Source: Selenomonas sp. (GTDB lineage Bacteria > Bacillota > Negativicutes > Selenomonadales > Selenomonadaceae). Taken from it: 5,441 nucleotides of DNA. The notes below the pieces were generated by a model. The model did no database searches and was not told the DNA's origin. It saw only the letters and a list, made by a program, of their open reading frames with translations. Made by a program: the position numbers and the translations under genes. This document shows, piece after piece, positions 1-5,441 of the stretch. The number at the start of each line of letters is the position of its first letter. Positions within the stretch are counted from its first letter, which is position 1. Location: NCBI GenBank assembly GCA_015265235.1, contig JABZYJ010000126.1:1-5441 (forward strand). The letters run 5' to 3'.

Positions 1-1482
1 CACATCGCCCCCGCAGAGGGGACGACGATGGAGGATCTCTATATGATCTGTGCGGACTTCTTCCCCTCGATGCATACGTCCGCCACCCCGCATCACCCGC
101 GCGGGATTGCCGTGCTGCGGAGCACGATAGCTTCGGAGCTGTTGGGCTGGCAGCCACGCCGCCCACTTGCCCCCGGGCTGCGCGAGACATGGGCGGCGAT
201 GCAGGCGGCGCGCGAGGCGGCGCAGACGGAGGGCATGGAGCACATCCGCCGCGCCCAGCGTGCGCGCATCATGCGTACCATCGTCCCCTTCGTGGAGAAT
301 GTCGTCGGTGCGCTCCTGACGCTCGGTGTGACACACTTGCAGGGCGGAACGCCGGTCAATCCGATCATCTATGTGGACTTTGCCTTTATCTATATCGGCT
401 GTATGGGGCTTCTCTACGGAAAGCAGCAGGCACTCATTGCCACCGGATTTTCACTCGTGATCCTCGTCCGCTCGCTGCTCGGGCAGGGATGGGATCTCGT
501 GGCGCTCCTCTACAGCCCGCCGGAGTTCCTCCACTTCGTCTCCTACTTTTTCACCGCCGTGCTGACGGGCTACTTTGCCGATCGTGAGGCATTCCGCCAG
601 CGTGCAGATGGGCGGGTCAAGCGCCGTCTGCAGTACCGCGTCTCCTTCCTTGAGAATCTGTTCAAGGAGAGCGTCGCCATCAAGGATCGTCTCTACCGTC
701 AGATCATCAATTCGGACGACAGCATCGGCCGCCTCTACCGTATCACCTCACGTCTGGATTCGGTCGAGACAGAGAATCTCTATACGCAGACGGCAGCCGT
801 GACGGCAGAAATCTTGAGCGTCAAGGATGTCGTGGTCTATGTGGTGGGCGAGGGCGGCTACTATCTGCGCCAGAAGGTACGTCTCGGCGACAGCACCTAC
901 GAGCTGCCGCGCTCGCTGCGCGTGGAGGATCATCCGTATCTGAAGCGTGTGCTCGAGGATCATGAGATCTTCGTCAACCGCGACCTCATGAAGAATGTTC
1001 CCGATCTTGCCGCACCGATTGTCCACGACGGCAGGGTCATTGCGGTGATCCAGATCTATCATCTGGACTTCGAGCAGTGGAGCCTCTATGAGCAAAACCT
1101 GCTCTCAATCACGGCGCGCCTTGTCGCGGGCTCGCTCGCGAATGCCTACGCATGGGAGAAGGAGACGGCCGACCGCAAGTATCTCGACGATACGCGCATC
1201 CTGCGTGCGGAGGAGTTCGAGAAGGTGGTGGAGGAGTTCCGCGAGCGCCGTCGACTGCAGCCGGACTATCCTGTCACGCTGCTCCCGATCCACATCCATC
1301 ACATGAGCTATCGTGAGCTTGACCATAAGATCGCGAACAGCATTCGTGCCGAGGATGTTATCGGCGCGACAGAGAAAGGCGTCTCGCTGCTCCTCTCGGA
1401 TGTTACGGGCAAGACGCTTGCCATGGTGCGGGAACGTCTCGCAAAGGTCGGGGTAGAAACGGGGGAGAGTCAGTCACTATGA
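1..1482 (+). CDS. pelD: PelD, c-di-GMP receptor of the Pel polysaccharide complex, 5'-incomplete, probable epimerase fusion
   Basis: PelD is the inner-membrane c-di-GMP receptor that activates Pel polymerisation and export. An ATG at 28 with a weak upstream AGAGGGG (15-21) gives 484 residues, but the frame has no stop back to base 1, so the true start is probably outside the window. Numbering from the ATG at 28: residues 30-58 include LLGWQPRRPLAPGLRETW, typical of the C-terminal end of NAD-dependent sugar-nucleotide epimerases. Four hydrophobic helices follow at about 83-104, 112-130, 132-150 and 165-183, then a charged, probably coiled linker (185-235). A GAF-like domain spans about 236-375 and a degenerate GGDEF domain about 382-478. 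The last lacks GGDEF (GATEKGV stands there) but keeps the inhibitory-site motif RAED (residues 440-443, bases 1345-1356), as in Pseudomonas PelD, where it binds c-di-GMP. The stop overlaps pelE in ATGA. The PelD call is strong; the epimerase fusion is inferred from a short tail. Confidence 0.85.
   Translation, partial: HIAPAEGTTMEDLYMICADFFPSMHTSATPHHPRGIAVLRSTIASELLGWQPRRPLAPGLRETWAAMQAAREAAQTEGMEHIRRAQRARIMRTIVPFVENVVGALLTLGVTHLQGGTPVNPIIYVDFAFIYIGCMGLLYGKQQALIATGFSLVILVRSLLGQGWDLVALLYSPPEFLHFVSYFFTAVLTGYFADREAFRQRADGRVKRRLQYRVSFLENLFKESVAIKDRLYRQIINSDDSIGRLYRITSRLDSVETENLYTQTAAVTAEILSVKDVVVYVVGEGGYYLRQKVRLGDSTYELPRSLRVEDHPYLKRVLEDHEIFVNRDLMKNVPDLAAPIVHDGRVIAVIQIYHLDFEQWSLYEQNLLSITARLVAGSLANAYAWEKETADRKYLDDTRILRAEEFEKVVEEFRERRRLQPDYPVTLLPIHIHHMSYRELDHKIANSIRAEDVIGATEKGVSLLLSDVTGKTLAMVRERLAKVGVETGESQSL
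1461..1469 (+). promoter_or_regulatory. Weak ribosome binding site of pelE
   Basis: The purine-rich run GGGGGAGAG lies inside the end of pelD, about 9 to 11 bases before the ATG at 1479. A second ATG at 1482 follows directly, so either methionine could be used. The match to AGGAGG is only partial and the spacing is long, so pelE translation probably leans on coupling with pelD termination through the ATGA overlap. Confidence 0.4.
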
Positions 1483-2384
1483 TGAACGAGGGCGTTCCGG
1501 GCGGATGGATCTTCGTCGCTGTATACCTCGTCGTGGTCCTCGTCTGCACCGTGCTGGAATGGCGTTATCGCGGGTGGATCTCGGCTCTGTCCAAGGCACT
1601 CGTCGCCCTTGCCATACCGGTCGCGGGACTTGTGCTGCTGCTGCTCTACGAGCTGATCGGTCAGGTGCTCGGACTCATGCGCCGCACAGGACCGGACGAA
1701 GAAGACGAGGATCTGAGCCTTTCGATTGACGATCCCGCCTACAGCGGCGATATTGTGCCGCTGCGCGATACATTTCTGCTCGATGATGCGAAACTGAAGC
1801 GCAAGTTCTTCACCGATGCGATCAAGCAGAATGTGGTGGAGCGGCAGTCGATCCTGAACGAGGCGGTACACGACAGCGACCGTGAGATCGCCTACTATGC
1901 AGTGTCGCTCATGACGGCGCACATGGAGCAGCTGAACGAGGAGATCTATACCCTTGAGGAGAAGATCAAGCGCGGTGCGGACGACGACGCCCTGCTGGAC
2001 GAGTACGTCAAGAAGGTGCGCGAGTTCCTCTTGCGTCAGTACGGCGACGAGGTGACACGCGAGCAGCAGCGCACGCGCTATATGGAGATGCTGCGTCTCC
2101 TCGCGGAGCGCCATCCCGAGCATCCCGCCTACCATGCGGAGGAGATCCGTGAGCTGATTCACGGCGGACAGATGCTTGAGGCGGAGGCGTCCTGTCTGGA
2201 GATGCGGGAGCAGCACCCGAATGACGAGCTGCCGCTCCTCCTCTTGATGAATGTCTATCAGGCGTCGCATCGGCGGGAGAAGCTGTTGGAGACGATCAGC
2301 GCACTGAAGAAGCTGCCGGTGCGTCTCAGCAACGAGGCAATGCAGGCGATACGGTATTGGGATGGAGGTGTAGTGCATGAATAA
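1479..2384 (+). CDS. pelE: PelE, membrane-anchored helical-repeat subunit of the Pel complex
   Basis: PelE is a partner of PelD in the inner-membrane complex (PelD, PelE, PelG) that recruits the glycosyltransferase PelF; its exact biochemical role is not settled. The 301-residue product has two hydrophobic helices at about residues 10-27 and 38-60, then a short very acidic linker (GPDEEDEDLSLSIDD, 71-85). A long helical cytoplasmic part follows. Residues 105-150 contain ILNEAVHDSDREIAYYAVSL, which resembles a HEAT-like helix pair. Residues 145-190 look coiled coil. Residues 195-295 look like TPR-type helices, for example the stretch around AERHPEHPAYHAEEIRELI and a following MLEAEASCLEM. No catalytic motif is visible. 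The start overlaps the pelD stop (ATGA, 1479-1482) and the stop lies within the start of the next gene. The assignment rests on position between pelD and the deacetylase, the two-helix plus helical-repeat layout and the length; sequence conservation in PelE is low. Confidence 0.78.
   Translation: MMNEGVPGGWIFVAVYLVVVLVCTVLEWRYRGWISALSKALVALAIPVAGLVLLLLYELIGQVLGLMRRTGPDEEDEDLSLSIDDPAYSGDIVPLRDTFLLDDAKLKRKFFTDAIKQNVVERQSILNEAVHDSDREIAYYAVSLMTAHMEQLNEEIYTLEEKIKRGADDDALLDEYVKKVREFLLRQYGDEVTREQQRTRYMEMLRLLAERHPEHPAYHAEEIRELIHGGQMLEAEASCLEMREQHPNDELPLLLLMNVYQASHRREKLLETISALKKLPVRLSNEAMQAIRYWDGGVVHE
2364..2368 (+). promoter_or_regulatory. Ribosome binding site of the pelA-type deacetylase gene
   Basis: GGAGG lies 8 bases before the ATG at 2377, inside the last codons of pelE. 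This strong, well-spaced site fixes the start at 2377, so that the two genes overlap by 8 bases (2377-2384). Confidence 0.75.
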
Positions 2385-4200
2385 GCGCAGTCTTTACATC
2401 CTCCTCCTCGTTTCGTTCTTCCTCGGATGTTTTTTCCAGTACAGCCGTCTCGACGGCTTCCTCCACCTCGGTGCACTCTCCAATCGCCTGCTCGGGAACC
2501 ATACGACGTATGACAAGCCGTTCGACGGCGATATGCCGCAGGAGAAGTTCCTTATCCTCTACGATCCAACGGATGTGCTGAGTATGTATACGCGGCACAA
2601 TGTGGAGAAGCTGCTGACGGAAAAGCGCAAGGCATACGAGAGCCATACGATCGATGAGAATGTCCCGCTCGATGATTCCTATACGGGCGTGGCGCTTACG
2701 ACGGGGCATCTCCAGCGCGTGGCGATGCTGCCTGCTGTCATGGGCTATGTGCGCGGCGGCGGGACCCTCCTCGCCATGCAGAAGATCTGGCAGGAGGACA
2801 AGGACGCGATCGATGCGTCTCTGCTCGCGGATGTCGGCATCGCCGATGTGGGGCCGGCGGCGGATGCACCCGGGATCTACGTGGTCACGAACTTCCTCGT
2901 CGGGGCGAAGGGGTTCAGCTTTAACGGCGGCGACAGCTACACGACGCAGGTCAATCGGACGACGCTCACGCCCGATGCCGAGGTGCAGATCGCCACGGCA
3001 GAGGGCGTTCCGCTCGTCTGGGAGAAAAGCCTTGGCGACGGCCATGTCTATATGTATAATGGGGTGGAGCGTGACGATAAGACAAATCTTGGCATCTATA
3101 TGGCAATGCTCGCACATTGTGGGACGGATCCGATCTACCCCGTGGTCGGCGTCAAGATCTTCATCCTCGACGACTTCCCGGCACCGGTGCCCGATGGAGA
3201 TTTCCCCCATATCTACAATGAGCTCGGCGTGGATACGGCGACATTCTACCGCAAGATCTGGTGGCCGTTCGTGCGCAAACTCGCAAAGGACGAGAACCTC
3301 CGCCTCTCGGGGGCGATCATCGAGAACTATAATGCACAGATCAAAGGCCCCTTCCATGCGCTCGGCAGACGTGCGGCGCGCGATGCGCTCATCATCTATG
3401 GCCGCGAGCTGATCGACATGGGCGGGGAACTCGGGCTGCACGGCTACAACCATCAGCCGCTCGCGCCTGCGGGCTATGGTCAGGCAAAGCTCGACTATGT
3501 GCCGTGGGAGAGTCAGGCAGATATGATCGACTCCTTGACGGAGCTGCGCAGGTATATAAAATCCGTCTATCCGGACTATGATTTCCGCTACTATGTGCCG
3601 CCGTCGAACATCTCGAGCCCCGAGGGGATCGCTGCCGTGCGGGAGGCATTTCCGGAGCTCGTCGCGGTCTGTTCGCTCTATGACGGACTTGCGACGGATC
3701 ATGCGTGGTATCAGGACTTTAACTACAAGGACGGCATCTACAATATCCCACGTATCAGCTCTGGGCATGAGGATGACGAAGTGCAGTTCTGGGACGAGAT
3801 CGAGGCACTGAACTACATCGGCGTGTTCTCACATTTCATCCACCCCGATGAGCTGTTCTACGCGGAAAGCGCCAACCAGTCTTGGCACAGCATGTCGACG
3901 GGTCTGAAGTCCTTTATGCACCGCCTCAGTACGCGCTATCCGTGGCTGACGCCTGAGACGGTCTCGGACAGCATTCCCATTTTCTCGGATTACTACGACA
4001 TGGATTACCGCGTCGTGCACGAGGAGAATGGGCTGAAGCTCTACTCCTGGGGCTACAGCGGGGAGCTGCGCTTCCTGCTGCGCACGGAGAAGGAGATCGA
4101 CCATACGGACGGCTGCAAGGCAGAGGCAGCGGGTGACGGTGTCTACATCGTCCGCGTGACGAAACCTGAGGCACATATCTATTGGAAGGAGGAGCCCTGA
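2377..4200 (+). CDS. pelA: PelA-type polysaccharide deacetylase (DUF2194), membrane-anchored, no hydrolase domain
   Basis: This is the deacetylase of the Pel system, expected to remove acetyl groups from N-acetylated sugars of the chain outside the cytoplasmic membrane, which makes the polymer cationic. The 607-residue product starts with a short charged end and one hydrophobic helix (about residues 5-20), read as an uncleaved signal anchor; FLGC at 16-19 is a poor lipobox. Residues 57-255 look like an alpha/beta, glutamine-amidotransferase-like domain (FLILYDPTD, then VRGGGTLLAM). The deacetylase follows with CE4-like motifs: ILDDFPAP with Asp265/Asp266; LGLHGYNHQP with His355 and His359 as probable metal ligands; RYYVPPSN around 404-411; and FSHFIHPDE with His486 and His489. 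The C-terminal 60 residues look beta-rich. The WWPF and DDFP signatures are typical of DUF2194. Unlike Pseudomonas PelA there is no N-terminal glycoside hydrolase, as in the pelDEADAFG clusters of monoderms. The start is set by GGAGG at 2364; the stop overlaps pelF by one base. Confidence 0.85.
   Translation: MNKRSLYILLLVSFFLGCFFQYSRLDGFLHLGALSNRLLGNHTTYDKPFDGDMPQEKFLILYDPTDVLSMYTRHNVEKLLTEKRKAYESHTIDENVPLDDSYTGVALTTGHLQRVAMLPAVMGYVRGGGTLLAMQKIWQEDKDAIDASLLADVGIADVGPAADAPGIYVVTNFLVGAKGFSFNGGDSYTTQVNRTTLTPDAEVQIATAEGVPLVWEKSLGDGHVYMYNGVERDDKTNLGIYMAMLAHCGTDPIYPVVGVKIFILDDFPAPVPDGDFPHIYNELGVDTATFYRKIWWPFVRKLAKDENLRLSGAIIENYNAQIKGPFHALGRRAARDALIIYGRELIDMGGELGLHGYNHQPLAPAGYGQAKLDYVPWESQADMIDSLTELRRYIKSVYPDYDFRYYVPPSNISSPEGIAAVREAFPELVAVCSLYDGLATDHAWYQDFNYKDGIYNIPRISSGHEDDEVQFWDEIEALNYIGVFSHFIHPDELFYAESANQSWHSMSTGLKSFMHRLSTRYPWLTPETVSDSIPIFSDYYDMDYRVVHEENGLKLYSWGYSGELRFLLRTEKEIDHTDGCKAEAAGDGVYIVRVTKPEAHIYWKEEP
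4186..4192 (+). promoter_or_regulatory. Ribosome binding site that decides the pelF start
   Basis: AAGGAGG lies 7 bases before the ATG at 4200. An in-frame TTG at 4182 would give a product six residues longer, but it lies upstream of this site and the added residues do not look conserved. PelF proteins begin shortly before the (L)LxEGxxPYVxGGVSSW motif, so the ATG at 4200 is preferred. Confidence 0.8.
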
Positions 4201-5222
4201 TGCGGATCTGTCTGCTGACGGAAGGCTCATATCCCTACGTCGTGGGCGGCGTATCCTCATGGGTGCAGATGCTCATGGAGGGGCTCCCCGAGTATGAGTT
4301 CGTCGTCTATTCAATCGGTGCAGAGGGAAAGGATCGCGGCAAGTTCAAGTACAAGCTGCCGAAGAACTGCGTCGGCATCGAGGAGGTCTTTCTCGACGAG
4401 ATCCTCGCCCTGCGCTCCTCGGATATGCTCGAGGGCATCCTCACGGGGCAGGAGCAGCAGACGCTCTATGAGTTCGTCCGCGGAAAGCATACGATGTCGA
4501 TTGAGCATCTCGCGGAGATCTTTCGCCCCGGGCGGTGGAAATCGCCGCTCGCGGTCTTTATGTCGAGCGATTTCTTCGATGTGATTGTGCGCTTCTATCG
4601 AGAGGAATACCGAAATCTCCCGTTCACTGATTTTTTCTGGACGATGCGCTCAATGCTGCTGCCGCTCTTTTTCCTGCTGCAGCAGAAGCTGCCCGAAGCC
4701 GATGTCTATCACAGTGTGGCAACGGGCTACTGCGGTGTGGTCGGCGGCATGGCGACGACGCTCAGCGGAAAGCCGTTCATGATTACGGAGCACGGTGTTT
4801 ACTCGCGTGAGCGTGAGGCGGAGATCATCAAGAGCGACTGGGTGAAGACGGATTTCAAGGGGCTCTGGATCCAGTACTTTTATCATCTGGCGCGGATCGC
4901 CTATCGGTCGGCGCAGCGGGTCTATACGCTCTTTGAGCACAACGGCAGGATCGCCGTCGATCTCGGCTGTCCCGCAGACCGCATCCATATCGTACCAAAC
5001 GGCGTCCACATGGAGCGCTTTGCCCCCATCGAGGAGCTGCGCGACCACGGCGGTGCATTTCAGGTCGGCGCGGTCGTGCGCGTTGCGCCGATCAAGGATA
5101 TCCTGACGCTCCTGCGTGCCTTTGCCATCGTCAAGCGCGAGATGCCCACGGCGAAGCTCTGCATCATGGGCGGTCTGGAGGAGGACCCCGACTACGTGGC
5201 GGTCTGCTACCGTACGGGGTGA
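4200..5222 (+). CDS. pelF: PelF, Pel glycosyltransferase, N-terminal part before a frameshift
   Basis: PelF is the cytosolic GT4-family, GT-B fold glycosyltransferase that polymerises Pel from UDP-amino sugar. This frame gives 340 residues; the family is usually about 500. The N-terminal Rossmann half has the PelF signature EGSYPYVVGGVSSW (residues 8-21), the family-specific segment with FLDEI and RFYREEYRNLPFTDFFW, then DVYHSVATGYCG (168-179) and TEHGVYSRER (196-205). The C-terminal half begins with VPNGV (265-269) and RVAPIKDI (294-301), where the phosphate-binding loop of GT4 enzymes lies, and CIMGGLEEDPDY. Then the frame hits TGA at 5220, although the missing half of the C-terminal domain continues directly in the frame one base back. 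The ATG at 4200 overlaps the deacetylase stop (TGATG). Alone this fragment lacks the EX7E motif and should be inactive. The break may be a real mutation or a sequencing error at a run of G. Confidence 0.9.
   Translation: MRICLLTEGSYPYVVGGVSSWVQMLMEGLPEYEFVVYSIGAEGKDRGKFKYKLPKNCVGIEEVFLDEILALRSSDMLEGILTGQEQQTLYEFVRGKHTMSIEHLAEIFRPGRWKSPLAVFMSSDFFDVIVRFYREEYRNLPFTDFFWTMRSMLLPLFFLLQQKLPEADVYHSVATGYCGVVGGMATTLSGKPFMITEHGVYSREREAEIIKSDWVKTDFKGLWIQYFYHLARIAYRSAQRVYTLFEHNGRIAVDLGCPADRIHIVPNGVHMERFAPIEELRDHGGAFQVGAVVRVAPIKDILTLLRAFAIVKREMPTAKLCIMGGLEEDPDYVAVCYRTG
5214..5222 (+). other. Frameshift site in pelF at a run of four G before TGA
   Basis: In the upstream frame the bases read ACG GGG TGA (5214-5222). 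The downstream PelF sequence resumes one base back, as GGG (5216-5218), GTG (5219-5221), AAG, ATG, CTC. One missing G, or two extra G, in the run 5216-5219 explains this. A one-base backward slip of the glycine tRNA on GGGG just before the stop would also restore the frame. Confidence 0.8.
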
Positions 5223-5441
5223 AGATGCTCGGCCTTGAGGATGTGGAGTTCACGGGATCTGTGCCCGTCGCGGAGTATCTGCCGAAGATGGATGTGCTCG
5301 TCCTCTCCTCGATCAGCGAGGGGCAGCCGCTTGCGGTGCTCGAGGGGTTCTCGGCGCATCGTCCGTACGTAACGACGGATGTCGGCTGCGGCCGTGAGCT
5401 GATCTACGGCGACAGCAACGATACGCTCGGCACCGCCGGAG
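5219..5441 (+). CDS. pelF: PelF, C-terminal part after the frameshift, cut by the window end
   Basis: This stretch continues PelF in the frame one base back from the N-terminal part and runs open to the window end. It reads VKMLGLEDVEFTGSVPVAEYLPKMDVL in pieces: the LGL...FTG strand, the AEYLPKMDVLVLSS segment that precedes the donor site, then SEGQPLAVLE. In that last motif the two glutamates (codons 5318-5320 and 5342-5344) form the EX7E pair of retaining GT4 enzymes, which holds the nucleotide-sugar donor. VTTDVGCGRELIYG matches the usual VATDVGxxRELI of PelF. Roughly 80 to 100 C-terminal residues should lie beyond the window. It has no ribosome binding site of its own; a gene caller could start it at GTG 5219 or ATG 5225, but it is not an independent gene. 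Confidence 0.82.
   Translation, partial: MKMLGLEDVEFTGSVPVAEYLPKMDVLVLSSISEGQPLAVLEGFSAHRPYVTTDVGCGRELIYGDSNDTLGTAG

Noticed and set aside
1470..2378. A 302-codon open frame on the minus strand mirroring pelE almost exactly
   Set aside because: The + strand frame has overlapping starts and stops with its neighbours, membrane helices and an operon context; the antisense product is a Leu/His-rich shadow with no domain.
2422..2436. Lipobox FLGC making the deacetylase a lipoprotein
   Set aside because: Phe at the -3 position is atypical and the hydrophobic stretch continues past the cysteine (FF), so a plain signal anchor is more likely.
2326..3768. A 480-codon open frame on the minus strand opposite the deacetylase gene
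   Set aside because: It lies wholly across from a gene with clear domain motifs, its translation is rich in Arg, His, Ile and Leu with no recognisable domain, and long antisense frames are expected in GC-rich codon-biased DNA.
4182..4200. TTG at 4182 as the start of pelF
   Set aside because: The strong AAGGAGG site lies after this TTG and 7 bases before the ATG at 4200, which also fits where PelF proteins normally begin.
5216..5219. Phase variation by slipped-strand mispairing at the G run
   Set aside because: Four G is much shorter than the tracts that normally switch by slippage; kept only as a minor option under the frameshift finding.
5225..5441. A separate small gene starting at ATG 5225
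   Set aside because: It has no ribosome binding site and its translation is the direct continuation of PelF, including the EX7E motif, so it is the far side of a frameshift.

Overview
The window carries one strand-consistent, tightly packed gene cluster, all on the + strand, that I read as the cytoplasmic/inner-membrane core of a Pel exopolysaccharide operon: pelD - pelE - pelA-type deacetylase (DUF2194) - pelF. The order matches the monoderm-type pelDEADAFG clusters known from Bacillus cereus-like organisms, not the Pseudomonas pelABCDEFG order. pelG, the expected next gene, would lie beyond the right edge.

Organism: the sequence is GC-rich (high fifties percent by eye), with strong GC bias at third codon positions and purine-rich Shine-Dalgarno sites. 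Together with the Firmicutes-type Pel order this suggests a GC-rich Firmicute, most likely one of the Negativicutes (Selenomonas/Centipeda-like), which are diderm. This placement is inference from composition and gene style, not from a marker gene.

Layout: 1-1482 is PelD, incomplete at its 5' end: four membrane helices, a GAF domain and a degenerate GGDEF domain that keeps the c-di-GMP-binding RxxD motif. Its reading frame is open to base 1, and the first residues look like the C-terminal tail of a sugar-nucleotide epimerase (SDR), so the protein probably began as an epimerase-PelD fusion. 1479-2384 is PelE (two membrane helices plus a helical, TPR/HEAT-like region). 2377-4200 is a membrane-anchored PelA-type polysaccharide deacetylase without the glycoside hydrolase domain found in Pseudomonas PelA. 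4200-5441 is PelF, the GT4-fold glycosyltransferase, whose frame is broken at a run of four G (5216-5219) and which is cut by the window end.

How they work together: PelF polymerises an amino-sugar chain from a UDP-sugar at the inner face of the membrane. PelD and PelE (with PelG) form the membrane complex that activates PelF and exports the chain, and PelD switches it on when it binds c-di-GMP. The DUF2194 protein partly deacetylates the chain outside the membrane, making it cationic. A linked epimerase could supply the sugar nucleotide. All three gene junctions overlap, so translation is probably coupled. I saw no RNA gene, mobile element, CRISPR array, terminator or non-coding gap of note.
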